Positions 24,248 to 34,112 are shown, numbered from the stretch's first letter. The stretch is DNA of 36,893 nucleotides from Limosilactobacillus alvi (GCF_016900115.1 NZ_JACJJQ010000017.1:1-36893); one strand, 5' to 3'. Program-made: numbers and translations. The notes: generated from the sequence alone by a model not told the origin.

Positions 24248-27200
24248 ATGGCAGGTTTTAATCCGACTCCCAAACAAAAACAGGTGATTACCGACCAAGG
24301 AAAAGACATTTTAGTTTCAGCTTCAGCTGGGTCTGGGAAAACTGCAGTGCTTGTTAGGCGGGTCATCCAGCTCCTAAAAACGCATCCGGACCTTAATATC
24401 GACCAATTTTTATTGGTTACCTTTACTAAGGAAGCGGCTAAAAATATGCGCGATCGGATTCGTAGTAGCTTATTGGCAGAAAATAATGCGACTTTAAGAA
24501 AGCAGTTAAGTCGTCTTCCTTTAGCAAATATTAGTACGATTCATGCTTTTTGTGAGCAAGTAATTAAGCAATATTATTATGTTATCGGTCTGGATCCCAA
24601 GTATCGTCTCCTTACTGATGATACTGAAGAAAACCTTCTCCGGGATCAAGTTTGGAATGATTTACAAGAAGAATATCTGGCCAAGAACGGTGAATTTAAA
24701 CGGCTCAAAGAAGCTTTTCAGGATCCCAAGAGTAATGTGGGAGAAGGTCTGGCTGATGTTGTAATTCGCTTAGACGAGATTGCAAATGCCCAAGCCCATC
24801 CCAATGACTGGCTCAAACAACTAATGGTAGCTTATCAAGTTCGGCCGGGCGCATTAATGGAAAGTCCATTCTTTCAAGCTTACGTTTTAAAGGCGATCTT
24901 CCAGGAGCTAGACCAACTTCGTCACGCCTTAGCTGATTTAATTGATACGATTCCAAATGATCCGGGCTTTGAAAGGGCTTTGATTGCGGTTCAAGCAGAT
25001 AGTGATCAAGTAGAAGCAATTGCTGACCAATTAGAACAGGGGAATTGGGATGCGGCGGTCGAACTAGTGCAAAATCCAAAATTTAAAACCTGGGGAACTA
25101 AGGGCTTAGACGAAGCTGATAAAGCCTTAGCTGATGATTTGAAAGCCCAACGGGATGCTCTCAAGGACCAATTTAAGGCTAGCTTGCCAAAGTACTTGCT
25201 TGCTAGTGAGGCAGTGATGGAAAAGAGAATCCAAATCGCCGCCACTTACTTAGAGCAACTAGTTGCTGTTACCCAAGAATTCCGGCAACGGTATCAAGGG
25301 GTTAAGCAAGCGCAGCACCTCCTTGATTTCAATGACTTGGAACACTATACTTACCAGATTTTAACAACTGATTCAACCGAAGGACGGCAAGCTCAAGGCC
25401 AACTTCGGCATCACTATCGGGAAATTATGGTTGATGAATACCAAGATACGAATGGCATTCAAGATGAGTTGGTTAAGCAACTTCATGATCCAAAGTTCAA
25501 TCATCTCTTTATGGTAGGGGATGTTAAGCAATCAATTTACCGTTTCCGGCAGGCGGACCCAACCCTATTTTTAGACCGTTATCGGGAGTATTCGGGACCA
25601 GCTACTGATAACGAGGCAATTGTATTGGCTGAAAACTTCCGTTCCATGGAAAGTGTGACCAGCTTTGTCAATTTGGTCTTTACACAATTAATGGACGAAA
25701 ACTTAGGCGAAATGGCCTATGATGACGATGCCCAATTAAAGTACGCTGCTAAACGTTACGAGGCTGCTGATGAACCGCGACCAGCGACAGAAATGTTATT
25801 GTACAATGCTACGGAAAAAGACGAAGTCCCCGATCCGGCGGTTGAACACTACGTGGAACGTCAAGTTAACGATGCCGATGCTGGGGAAGTTTGGTTAATT
25901 GGCATGCGAATTCGGCAGATGCTTGACCGTCAGGAATTAATTTATGACCAAAAGACGGATCAAATGCGGCCAATTCAACCGCAAGATATTGCGATCTTAG
26001 CCCGGACAAAAACTTTGAATAACCAAATTGTGGAACAATTTGCCCGGTTGGAAATCCCGGTCGTTGTCCATGATGTTAAAAATTATTTCAAGGCTATTGA
26101 AGTTCAAACTGTCCTGGCTTTACTAAAGATCATTGATAATCCCGCCCAAGATATTCCATTAGTAACGGTTTTACGCTCGCCAATGTATGGATTTACGGAA
26201 CGAGAATTAGCCTTTATCCGGATCCATCACCGGCATGATGATTTCTATGCAGCTTTGATCAAGGTAAAGGGAATGTTGGTAGAAACAGAGCAAAAAACAA
26301 AGTTACAGGCGGAATGGAAAGCTTGGGAAATGGAAGCTCCAACCGAAGTTGGTCCTAAGCCAACTGACTTTACTACCTTTGCTGGGAAAGTAATTACTTT
26401 TTTAAAGCAATTAGGCCATTTTCAGCAAGTTGCGGAACAACAAGCTTTGGCTGACTTAATATGGCAAATTTACCAAACGACCGACCACTTAGACTATGTT
26501 GCGGCGATGCCTGGTGGTAGTCAGCGTCAAGCTAACCTCCACGCCTTTTACCAACGAGCAAATGAGTATGAGCAAGGGAACTTTCGGGGATTATACCAAT
26601 TCATTAATTTTATCGAACGCTTGCAACGACGCAATGATGATCTTGCTCAAGCGCCGGTTGAAGTGGTTGGGGATGCGGTTAACGTTATGACGATTCATGG
26701 GAGTAAAGGGCTCCAGTTCCCGGTGGTCTTCTTGGTTAATAGTAGCCACCAGTTTAACCACCAAAACCAAAGCGCCCCCATCATTGTTAATCCCCATGAT
26801 GAGATGATCGGTTTACGATTTAGCGAGCCCTATCAAGGCGATCCGGTGATCCGGTACCGCTTTGATCTTCCCCAACGGGAGGTGGTTCTCCAATCCTTGA
26901 CTAAACAGGAACGAGCCGAAGAAATGCGGCTACTGTATGTTGCTTTAACCCGGGCGGAACAACGATTGATTATTACGGCCGGAATTAAGCAGGATCCGGA
27001 AAAGTTGATTACAAATTGGAAAGCGGCAGCTAATGATCCAAAGCTTGTTTTAGGGACTAATGTGCGGCTAAAAGCGCATTCGATGCTCGATTGGTTAGGC
27101 ATGACCCTTTGTCGGACAGGACTACTTTCACCAGCTCAATTTAATAGTGATGAAGCATGGCCAACTTTACCAGGGTTGAAAACCAAAGCTAAATTACAAT

Positions 27201-28060
27201 TTAAAATCTATACCGCTAATCAAGTTGAAGCCGAATTAAATGCGCTTAAAGCTGTGCGAAGTGATCAAGCTTTAACAACGAAAAAGACGTCGTTAAGCCG
27301 GGAAGAACGGAACTTTATTAATCAGACGATGACGATGGTATATCCGTATGAGACGGCAACCCGGACGACGGCCTATCAATCGGTTTCGGCAGTAAAGGAA
27401 GTCTTTGCTAACCAAGATCCGGACGAGGCCAAGATGGGCCATGTAACCTTTAACCAGCAGGTTGCTAAAGAAGAAGGTCGTTATTTGCGGGGCGAGTTTG
27501 GTCAGCCAGACTTTATCAGTGCCGGACCAACCACTCCGAGTCCAACCTTAGTGGGGACGGCAACCCACTTAGTTTTCCAACAACTAGATCTGACAAAGGG
27601 TGAGGTGACTAAAGGCATGGTCACCACCTTAATCAAACATTTGGTAACAAGTGGGTTAATCGAAAGTGCCCAAATTGCTGAAAATGTTAATGTAGATGGC
27701 ATTGTTAATTTTTATCAAACCGAGTTAGGACAACAGATCTTAGCAAACCCAACAGCCGTTGAACGGGAAAAGCCATTTTCGATGTTGTTAAATGGGCATA
27801 ATCTTTTTACTAATTTACATCCCGAAGATGGGGAACTTTTAATTCACGGGATTATCGATGGTTATTTAACCACCCCGGATGGAATTATTATTTTTGATTA
27901 CAAAACGGATGAATTAAAGTCAAAAGGAATTCAGGGAATCAAGGATCGTTATCAAGGACAGGTGCATTTATATGCCGATGCACTCCATCAAATGACGGGC
28001 CGGCCAATTTTAAAACAATATCTTTACCTAGTAAGAATTGGTGAATTAGTCGAAGTGTAG
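24248..28060 (+). CDS. addA: ATP-dependent helicase/nuclease subunit A (AddA/RexA)
   Basis: 1270-aa UvrD-type helicase with a C-terminal nuclease; the motor subunit of the break-resecting complex. Motifs in order: Walker A SASAGSGKTAVLVRR (about 23-37), TFTKEAAKNMRDR, STIHAFCE, Walker B VDEYQDT (about 395-401), GDVKQSIYRFRQADP, TIHGSKGLQFPVVFLV, LLYVALTRAEQRL, and the nuclease HGIIDGY with FDYKTDEL (about 1215). AAAGGA overlaps the end of rexB, so the two are translated together. Confidence 0.96.
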   Translation: MAGFNPTPKQKQVITDQGKDILVSASAGSGKTAVLVRRVIQLLKTHPDLNIDQFLLVTFTKEAAKNMRDRIRSSLLAENNATLRKQLSRLPLANISTIHAFCEQVIKQYYYVIGLDPKYRLLTDDTEENLLRDQVWNDLQEEYLAKNGEFKRLKEAFQDPKSNVGEGLADVVIRLDEIANAQAHPNDWLKQLMVAYQVRPGALMESPFFQAYVLKAIFQELDQLRHALADLIDTIPNDPGFERALIAVQADSDQVEAIADQLEQGNWDAAVELVQNPKFKTWGTKGLDEADKALADDLKAQRDALKDQFKASLPKYLLASEAVMEKRIQIAATYLEQLVAVTQEFRQRYQGVKQAQHLLDFNDLEHYTYQILTTDSTEGRQAQGQLRHHYREIMVDEYQDTNGIQDELVKQLHDPKFNHLFMVGDVKQSIYRFRQADPTLFLDRYREYSGPATDNEAIVLAENFRSMESVTSFVNLVFTQLMDENLGEMAYDDDAQLKYAAKRYEAADEPRPATEMLLYNATEKDEVPDPAVEHYVERQVNDADAGEVWLIGMRIRQMLDRQELIYDQKTDQMRPIQPQDIAILARTKTLNNQIVEQFARLEIPVVVHDVKNYFKAIEVQTVLALLKIIDNPAQDIPLVTVLRSPMYGFTERELAFIRIHHRHDDFYAALIKVKGMLVETEQKTKLQAEWKAWEMEAPTEVGPKPTDFTTFAGKVITFLKQLGHFQQVAEQQALADLIWQIYQTTDHLDYVAAMPGGSQRQANLHAFYQRANEYEQGNFRGLYQFINFIERLQRRNDDLAQAPVEVVGDAVNVMTIHGSKGLQFPVVFLVNSSHQFNHQNQSAPIIVNPHDEMIGLRFSEPYQGDPVIRYRFDLPQREVVLQSLTKQERAEEMRLLYVALTRAEQRLIITAGIKQDPEKLITNWKAAANDPKLVLGTNVRLKAHSMLDWLGMTLCRTGLLSPAQFNSDEAWPTLPGLKTKAKLQFKIYTANQVEAELNALKAVRSDQALTTKKTSLSREERNFINQTMTMVYPYETATRTTAYQSVSAVKEVFANQDPDEAKMGHVTFNQQVAKEEGRYLRGEFGQPDFISAGPTTPSPTLVGTATHLVFQQLDLTKGEVTKGMVTTLIKHLVTSGLIESAQIAENVNVDGIVNFYQTELGQQILANPTAVEREKPFSMLLNGHNLFTNLHPEDGELLIHGIIDGYLTTPDGIIIFDYKTDELKSKGIQGIKDRYQGQVHLYADALHQMTGRPILKQYLYLVRIGELVEV

Positions 28061-28128
28061 TATCCTTATAAGTGTGAATTCTTTTAGCGAAAAATAATTA
28101 ATTCGTTTGAAAACTGGAGGAAATAATT

Positions 28129-28875
28129 GTGAAAAAAGTAGTACTACTATCAGCAACCGTCCTAGCCGGGATTGCCTTAGTAGGTTGTGGGAAAACTAGT
28201 AGCTCATCAAGTACCGATTCAGCGACTAGTAGTGAAATGACGGAACAATACACCAAAGCGGAATATGCGGTAATGGCTTACATGAAGACTGGGGATATTT
28301 CGGCTAAGGATTTGAAGAAGGATGCGGACAAGCTGACCTTAAAGCACAAGGGAAACAAGTACACCATTACCAATGATGTTCAATCCTTTGTTTGCGAAGT
28401 TAGCGGTAGCAAAGTTAAGGTGACCTTACAAGACGCCGACGGTAAAAAGCTAAGTACAGTTAGCTACACCAAGAAGGCTTTAGCGAAGAGCTACCAAAAT
28501 GATCTGGAAGCAATTGACCGGGTGATCGCCAAGTTACAAGGTAAGAAGGATGAATCGTCTTCTTCATCTTCATCCTCATCTTCATCTTCTGAAGCAAGTA
28601 GCGATACAAGCAGTTCCCAAGCTTCAAGTTCGGCTAGTTCTTCGAATACTAGCTCTAGTAACCAGGGGAGCACCAGTTCACGAAGTGGTAATAATACGAG
28701 TGCCACAACTAGAAGTAGTAGCCGTACGAGAGGTAACGGTGGTGGCTACAATTACAATGGTTATAGCAATGGAGGTGGCGCTGGTATGGGTGGTACAACT
28801 CAAGCACCAACGGATACCACTGGTACCACGGGTGCGCCAGTTAACGATACCGGAACGGACGCTCCCGTAGATTAA
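28129..28875 (+). CDS. Ser-rich lipoprotein of unknown function
   Basis: 248-aa exported lipoprotein: GTG start with GGAGG upstream, signal peptide MKKVVLLSATVLAGIALVGC with lipobox and C20. A folded domain (about 38-142) contains YAVMAYMKTGD, KLTLKHKGNKYTI and VKVTLQDADGKKLSTVSY. A tail of about 100 residues follows: Ser runs, then Asn/Gly/Tyr and finally Thr/Pro/Gly repeats ending GTDAPVD. It resembles a small family of uncharacterised lactobacillus lipoproteins, I think the Lreu_0056 type, from memory. The Ser-rich part probably spans the cell wall. No enzymatic motif seen. Confidence 0.85.
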   Translation: MKKVVLLSATVLAGIALVGCGKTSSSSSTDSATSSEMTEQYTKAEYAVMAYMKTGDISAKDLKKDADKLTLKHKGNKYTITNDVQSFVCEVSGSKVKVTLQDADGKKLSTVSYTKKALAKSYQNDLEAIDRVIAKLQGKKDESSSSSSSSSSSSEASSDTSSSQASSSASSSNTSSSNQGSTSSRSGNNTSATTRSSSRTRGNGGGYNYNGYSNGGGAGMGGTTQAPTDTTGTTGAPVNDTGTDAPVD

Positions 28876-28890
28876 GATTGATTCATTTTA

Positions 28891-28948
28891 AAGCTTGCTA
28901 ATTAGGCCTTTCCTGCTATAGGGGGGCAGCCTAATTAGGAGCTTTTTT
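28891..28948 (+). terminator. Terminator of the lipoprotein gene
   Basis: CTAATTAGGC (28898-28907) pairs with GCCTAATTAG (28929-28938), extended by AAGCT/AGCTT outside, followed by six T. Confidence 0.9.
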
Positions 28949-28966
28949 ATTTTGGTGAAAAAAAAC

Positions 28967-29012
28967 AAAGAGGGGCTGGGAAGAAACGTGCGTTTCTTCC
29001 CAGCCCCTCTTT
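28967..29012. terminator. Bidirectional terminator hairpin (end of repeat copy C)
   Basis: AAAGAGGGGCTGGGAAGAAACG (22 nt) pairs perfectly with its complement across a 2-base centre, flanked by A-rich and T-containing sequence. On the minus strand it is followed by TGTTTTTTTT, so it should terminate the LTA-synthase-like transcript. Confidence 0.85.
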
Positions 29013-29242
29013 CATCCCCGAATGTTACTCAGTAACTAAGGTCAAAGCAGTAGCTGAATGGCCGTTGCTTCCCTGACGGTCGCACCAACCGATTCCGCCT
29101 TGCATGGGCTCACAAATGCCAAACCAGTTGGCTAGTTCGCTCCAAATCACGGCCTTAGCGGATAAGTGCGAACGAAAGGTCGATTCTAATGAATCAATCT
29201 TCGTCCTTCTTATCCTAACCAGGCCGTCAAGGAGCTTTTTCA
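28967..29242 (-). repeat. Intergenic structured repeat, copy C (complete)
   Basis: Full-length copy on the minus strand, directly after the LTA-synthase-like gene and overlapping its stop codon. Copies C and D differ at about a dozen of the ~215 bases between the AGCTTTTT end and the GTTACTCAGTAAC palindrome. The 5' module (minus-strand RNA) folds as nested stems GCTCC/GGAGC, ACGGCC/GGCCGT, GGATAAG/CTTATCC and GATTGATTC-ATTA-GAATCGACC. The 3' module contains GCCAACTGGTTTGGC, AAGCA/TGCTT and GTTACTGAGTAAC. The element ends in the hairpin at 28967-29012. Confidence 0.9.
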
Positions 29243-32098
29243 CCTTCCCACTCGCGGTGGAATCGTCTTAATAAAGCGGTCGTGTAAAAGGTAGTGATGG
29301 CCGGCAGTTAAGTCGTATTGGACAAGTTGATAGTCGTGATAAAGTTGGCGTTGGGCTTTTGAGAGGTGCTGAACTTGATGGCCATGTTGGTCAATTAACT
29401 CAGCAGTATTCTCGTGGATCCGATTACTATGACTGACTTGGTTTAAGGTCAAGGTAATTGCGGGGAGTTGCTCATGAACTTTAGTTAAAAGCGCGTAGTA
29501 AGGCGTAACTTGCATATCCATCTGAGCGAGGGCCATGGCTGGAAATTCATTTGGACTAACAACCTTAGTCTTCGTTACCCGAGAGTGGTTTAGGCGTTGT
29601 GCGGCTGGATTGCTGTAGATGAAATAGTCGGTTTCGTGCATTACGAGGCCGTGGCTTTGCATTGAAACCTGGTGGTAAATCCCCGGAAGGTGGTCCCCGT
29701 ACCAGACCACAGTTGTCGGTTGGGAACTCTTTTGAAGTCGCCCGATGAATTTTTGCAAAGCTTGGTCCGTATAGTTAACTCCTTGGGTGTAGGTTTGAAT
29801 CGCGGTGTGATCATCCCCTTGCGCAGTTGAACCAGACACTTGGAAATGATTGGGATGGTAATAGTTATTGTATGGCATGTGATTTTGCATGGTTGCGACC
29901 TGGATAAACTGGTTGCCATGCTTTTTTTGAAGTTGCCAAAGAATTTGTTGGTAGGCTGACCAATCATCAATCCGCGGGCTAGTACCTAAATGATGGTGGT
30001 AACGTAAGTGATAACGACTTCCTAAGTAGTAAAAGGAGTTAAAACCAAACTTTTGGTAATCTTCTTTCCGGTTGTAAAGGTTTGCCGTGAAAGGATGAAT
30101 CCCGGCGCTATAAGTAAAGAGTTGGTTAATAGTGACCGGATGGTGTTGGAAAGGAACTAGTTGTGAGTAGGGTGTTGGTAAGGTCGGGGAAAAGTTAACC
30201 ACCGAAAGGCCGGTTAAGGCTTGGTATTCCATGTTAGCCGTCCCGCCACCGTAACCGGTACTAAGCATAAGGCCACTTGGGGTAGTAGCCTTTAACTTAT
30301 CAAGATAAGGGGTGGGATTGGGATGGACTTCTAGCCCTGGGACCCGACGGGGATTAGCGAAACTTTCACTGAGGATAAAGACGAGTCGTTGCTTACCAAG
30401 GTGTCGATGGGAACGATGTAGGTTAAGTTGTTGGGCCGCAATTAAATAGCGATTTTCAATTACTTCCATCTGGTGCTTGGAATAACCAGCCTGTTTGTCC
30501 ATGACCGTAACGTCAACGTTGTTCATAAATTGCAGGAGCGTTCCGTTAACTTTAGCCCCCCGGAGTTGGGCGTAAAAGTAGGGAATGTCGCCGGCTTGGT
30601 CCACGTAATGATGGCTCAAGGAATTGGGATGATTGATGTGGGTAAAGCTCAGGAGATAGCCTCCAGCGAGGATGAGACTAAGAATACGGGTGAACCAGTT
30701 GAATCGTCGCGTGGGACCCCAGTATCGTTCGAGCCAAATCAGACCAATTAGGACCACGATAATGATGATCCCGGCGCTGATGAGGATTAAGGGGTTAACC
30801 ATGCTTAACATTTCTTGGGGGGCGGATAAAGTACTCAAGTCGGTGGGCAAAATTGGTTCTTGCCGGGCAGTAATCTTTAGTCCGGATGCTACTAACCAGC
30901 CCGCGTAGACGAGGATGGTTAAGCCACTTGATAACCACCATCGGTTAGTTAAAGCCATTAAGAGACCAGCAAAGGCCACGACGATTAAACAATTAATCGT
31001 TACTAACTTGGCTTGATGAATGACGACCCATTGCAGCATTGGTAACCGCCAGTCCCAAAGAAAACCAAAGGAGATAATGGTAAGCCCCCAAATGGTAATG
31101 CCAAAAATAAGGACTGGGATGATCCACGGTTGCAAGTGCTTGAGCCAGTTAAAAGTGAACTTTGGGCACTTGAGTTGATTGCCAAACTGAAGGATTAACC
31201 AACTTAAGTTTGCCCAGAGTAGATAGTAAGTAACGACTAGTAAGATAAACGGTAAGCGATGAAGGAGGAAGAGGAGGTTGGGGATGGCCAGCCAGGTTAA
31301 TAAGAGGTTCCCACTAATTAAAAACGTTGGGGATGGCTCAAATCGAGTTGGGAGATTAACGCTGATTAAAAAAGCGGTGGTTAAAGTAAGGGGGGTAAAA
31401 ATCGGGAGGGCGTTGGCATAATGAAAGGTCAATACTAGACCTTGGTGTGGGCTATAAGCGACCGGATTTTGACTCATCCAGGTGACTAAGCTCATTCCCA
31501 AAAAGCTCAGGATTACTAAACAGCCAAGGATAAAACGATGGTTGTGCCACCAGTTGAGTTTGGCCTGGGCGAGATAGTCTCCCCAGGCAAATAAGAAGCT
31601 AAACCACAGCCAACTGGTACCCTGACTAAATCCTAGCCAGGTGGTGTGACCAACTAATATTAAGCCAATTAAGAGTCCACTAATCCCCCAAAGGGAACAT
31701 CGCCGTTGCTTAAATGAAAATTGATGAAGCCAAGTTTGAAGCGGGGTTTTAAACCAGATTAGGAGGGTATTTGACAGCCAAGCTAGGAAAATATTGGCAA
31801 CCACAAAGTGTTCGGCACTTGGTGAGCTAGGGAGGACCTGGTTAATCAGAAGTAGACCTAAATTTAGGCCGGTTAGAGTTGCTTTTTGTCCATAACTTAG
31901 CGTTGTGGATTGATTATGTCCAATCAGGATCGGAAAAAGTATTACCCAGAGGCTCCCAGCATTTTTAATTAGCCAAAGGAGAGCAAAGGTAAGGCCGTGG
32001 GTGGTACTAAGGCCACTTTTGGTTACCATGGCAGTCGCTAAGAGGACTGGTAAGGCAATTAATCCCTGATAAAGTAATTTTCGGCGTGACGCAACCAA
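29240..32098 (-). CDS. Large LTA-synthase/phosphoglycerol-transferase-like membrane enzyme
   Basis: 952-aa polytopic protein starting with TTG at 32098 (GAGGAGG seven bases upstream). The C-terminal extracellular sulfatase-fold domain (about 540-880) has the LtaS-type catalytic set: metal ligand E578 (ILSESF), nucleophile T620 (GYGGGTANMEYQALTG), MQNHMPY and WYGDH. It probably transfers glycerol-phosphate to a cell-envelope polymer. A five-helix membrane part with the family signature RQEPILPTDL (about 350-480) is normal. The extra first ~345 residues, with about nine further TM helices, are not part of standard LtaS. They loosely recall the later helices of acyltransferase-3 proteins but lack its N-terminal catalytic His motif. 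Monocistronic, followed by repeat copy C. Confidence 0.85.
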   Translation of the reverse strand: MVASRRKLLYQGLIALPVLLATAMVTKSGLSTTHGLTFALLWLIKNAGSLWVILFPILIGHNQSTTLSYGQKATLTGLNLGLLLINQVLPSSPSAEHFVVANIFLAWLSNTLLIWFKTPLQTWLHQFSFKQRRCSLWGISGLLIGLILVGHTTWLGFSQGTSWLWFSFLFAWGDYLAQAKLNWWHNHRFILGCLVILSFLGMSLVTWMSQNPVAYSPHQGLVLTFHYANALPIFTPLTLTTAFLISVNLPTRFEPSPTFLISGNLLLTWLAIPNLLFLLHRLPFILLVVTYYLLWANLSWLILQFGNQLKCPKFTFNWLKHLQPWIIPVLIFGITIWGLTIISFGFLWDWRLPMLQWVVIHQAKLVTINCLIVVAFAGLLMALTNRWWLSSGLTILVYAGWLVASGLKITARQEPILPTDLSTLSAPQEMLSMVNPLILISAGIIIIVVLIGLIWLERYWGPTRRFNWFTRILSLILAGGYLLSFTHINHPNSLSHHYVDQAGDIPYFYAQLRGAKVNGTLLQFMNNVDVTVMDKQAGYSKHQMEVIENRYLIAAQQLNLHRSHRHLGKQRLVFILSESFANPRRVPGLEVHPNPTPYLDKLKATTPSGLMLSTGYGGGTANMEYQALTGLSVVNFSPTLPTPYSQLVPFQHHPVTINQLFTYSAGIHPFTANLYNRKEDYQKFGFNSFYYLGSRYHLRYHHHLGTSPRIDDWSAYQQILWQLQKKHGNQFIQVATMQNHMPYNNYYHPNHFQVSGSTAQGDDHTAIQTYTQGVNYTDQALQKFIGRLQKSSQPTTVVWYGDHLPGIYHQVSMQSHGLVMHETDYFIYSNPAAQRLNHSRVTKTKVVSPNEFPAMALAQMDMQVTPYYALLTKVHEQLPAITLTLNQVSHSNRIHENTAELIDQHGHQVQHLSKAQRQLYHDYQLVQYDLTAGHHYLLHDRFIKTIPPRVGR

Positions 32099-32255
32099 GT
32101 TAATTCCTCCTCAAATTAAATTCAACAAATTCCATTAAACCGAGAATTCAACCGTGAAGGTAGCGATAATCAGTGGGGAATGTTCACTGAAGAAACGGGA
32201 ATTGTAAATTAGTGAAGGGTTAGGGAAAATTTTATTGGAAGGCCTTACGATTTAA

Positions 32256-32362
32256 AAAAGTTCGTTTTTATCGCGATCCAAGCGGGCTTTCAAAACCTTT
32301 TGAAGTCAATTTCCCCAATTAAAATTGAACGTTTGAAAAAGCTATCTTTAAAAACGTTCGAG
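32256..32362. promoter_or_regulatory. Candidate PurR boxes upstream of purA
   Basis: A perfect 8-bp inverted repeat GAACGTTT (32327-32334) / AAACGTTC (32352-32359) is separated by 17 bases. The two arms match the CGAACRTT-like PurBox core in the inward-facing pair and spacing typical of Firmicutes PurR. A third GTTCGTTTTTA lies at 32260-32270. The pair sits just upstream of the predicted -35. Confidence 0.45.
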
Positions 32363-32369
32363 AAAGTAG

Positions 32370-32398
32370 TTGAAAAATCCAAGGCGATTCGGTAGGAT
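32370..32398 (+). promoter_or_regulatory. Putative purA promoter
   Basis: TTGAAA (32370-32375), a 17-base spacer and TAGGAT (32393-32398). It would give a leader of about 180 nt containing GGTCAC/GTGACC and TTCTCACTC/GAGTGAGAA inverted repeats (the latter about 32508-32555) but no recognised riboswitch. Confidence 0.5.
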
Positions 32399-32587
32399 AA
32401 TTAAGTAAGTATGTGCTTATGAGCGGTCACCGCTTGCTTAACGGCCGGATTGTGACCATCGTTCCTAAGTAACATGCTGCGGTGTAAGGGTAGGGATAAA
32501 TTCAGATTTCTCACTCTTTAATTTTAGATCGTATTTGAAAGAAAACTGAGTGAGAATTTCGCTTAGTCATTAATGAGGTGGAAAAAC

Positions 32588-33877
32588 ATGGCATCTGTAG
32601 TAGTTGTTGGTAGCCAATGGGGTGACGAAGGAAAGGGTAAGATTACTGACTACCTTTGCCAGACCGCCACGATGGTCGTTCGGTCACAAGGTGGCAACAA
32701 CGCTGGCCACTCAATTGTTTTTCACGGGAAAAAGTATGGCTTACGCTTAATGCCATCTGGAATTTTTGGGGATGACACCTTAGCCGTAATTGGTAATGGG
32801 GTGGTGGTGAACCCTAAGTCCTTGTTGGATGAAATTCATTACCTAAATTCTGAAGGGATTGCAACGGATAACTTGCGGATTTCTAACCGCGCCCACGTAG
32901 TGATGCCCTACCATGTTTTGTTAGATGAATATCAAGAAGCAGCAAAGGGTGACCACAAGGTTGGGACAACCAAGAATGGGATTGGCCCGGCTTATGTTGA
33001 CAAAGTTGCCCGGGTTGGGATCCGGATGTGTGACCTGTTAGAAAAGGATACCTTTGCCGAAAAGTTGAAGCTTAACTTAGCCGAGAAGAATGCTTTGTTT
33101 ACTAAAGTTTATGGCAAACCAGCCCTTGATTTTGACCAATTATTTGAAGAATTTTACGCTTACGGGCAAGAACTTGCCCAATACGTTACCGATACAGCAA
33201 TCTTAGTTAATAAAGCTCTGGATAAGGGAGAACGGGTCCTCTTTGAAGGGGCGCAAGGGACGATGCTGGATATCGATGCTGGAACTTACCCTTATGTTAC
33301 TTCCTCAACTCCAGTTGCTGGTGGGGCCGCTACGGGAGCTGGTGTTGGTCCAAACAAGCTCCAAACGGTTGTCGGGATCTGCAAGGCCTACACTACCCGG
33401 GTCGGGGAAGGACCTTTCCCAACCGAATTGTTTGATGAGGTTGGTGCTCAGTTACGGGAAACTGGTCACGAATACGGGACGGTAACTGGTCGGCCCCGCC
33501 GGATTGGTTGGTTTGATAGTGTTGCTATGCGCCATGCTGTCCGGGTCGATGGGATTAACTACTTATCCTTAAACCTCCTCGATGTTTTGACCGGTCAAAA
33601 GACGATTAAGATTGCGACCGCGTACGAGCTCGATGGTAAGCAAATTGACTTCTATCCGGCTAGTTTGAAGCAATTAGCCGCTGCTAAGCCGATTTACGAA
33701 GAATTGCCAGGTTGGGATGAAGATATCACCCAAGCTAAGCAAATTAGTGACTTACCAGCCAATGCCCAAGCCTTCTTAAAGCGAGTAGAAGAACTTACCC
33801 ATGCAAAATTAGCCACTGTTTCAGTAGGCCCCGACCGGGATCAAACAATTATCGTAAATGATCCTTGGGAAGACTAA
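32588..33877 (+). CDS. purA: Adenylosuccinate synthetase
   Basis: 429-aa GTP-dependent enzyme that joins IMP and aspartate, the first committed step to AMP. Motifs: [12 protein letters not shown] with catalytic D13 and P-loop, GGNNAGH with H41, [52 protein letters not shown] and the C-terminal [10 protein letters not shown]. The start at 32588 has GAGGTGG upstream; the five upstream codons are not needed. Single-gene unit. Confidence 0.98.
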   Translation: MASVVVVGSQWGDEGKGKITDYLCQTATMVVRSQGGNNAGHSIVFHGKKYGLRLMPSGIFGDDTLAVIGNGVVVNPKSLLDEIHYLNSEGIATDNLRISNRAHVVMPYHVLLDEYQEAAKGDHKVGTTKNGIGPAYVDKVARVGIRMCDLLEKDTFAEKLKLNLAEKNALFTKVYGKPALDFDQLFEEFYAYGQELAQYVTDTAILVNKALDKGERVLFEGAQGTMLDIDAGTYPYVTSSTPVAGGAATGAGVGPNKLQTVVGICKAYTTRVGEGPFPTELFDEVGAQLRETGHEYGTVTGRPRRIGWFDSVAMRHAVRVDGINYLSLNLLDVLTGQKTIKIATAYELDGKQIDFYPASLKQLAAAKPIYEELPGWDEDITQAKQISDLPANAQAFLKRVEELTHAKLATVSVGPDRDQTIIVNDPWED

Positions 33878-33921
33878 CCACAAAAAATTTAGATAATTTG
33901 AGGATCAATCTGTGAATTCAA

Positions 33922-33974
33922 CAACCTAAGATTAGTTTCTGGTAATCCCAAACTAGTTTTGGGTTGTTTTATTT
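33922..33974 (+). terminator. Terminator of purA
   Basis: A 17-position stem pairs CAACCTAAGATTAGTTT (33922-33938) with AAACTAGTTTTGGGTTG (33950-33966), with several G-T pairs. It is followed by TTTTATTTTA. Confidence 0.85.
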
Positions 33975-34112
33975 TACGCCTAAATAAAAGTATGACCCTC
34001 GAACCGTGTAATTAGGTGTTGAGCGGCCTGTCGTACCAGATAAAAATCCAACCTTGGATAGTCCTAAGTTCAAATTCAGTAAAAACCTTTTACCATAGCG
34101 CCAATGAAATAT

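Noticed and set aside
32420-32473. 17-codon frame (MSGHRLL...) in the purA leader, considered as a leader peptide
   Set aside because: No ribosome-binding site, no enrichment of relevant codons and no terminator between it and purA.
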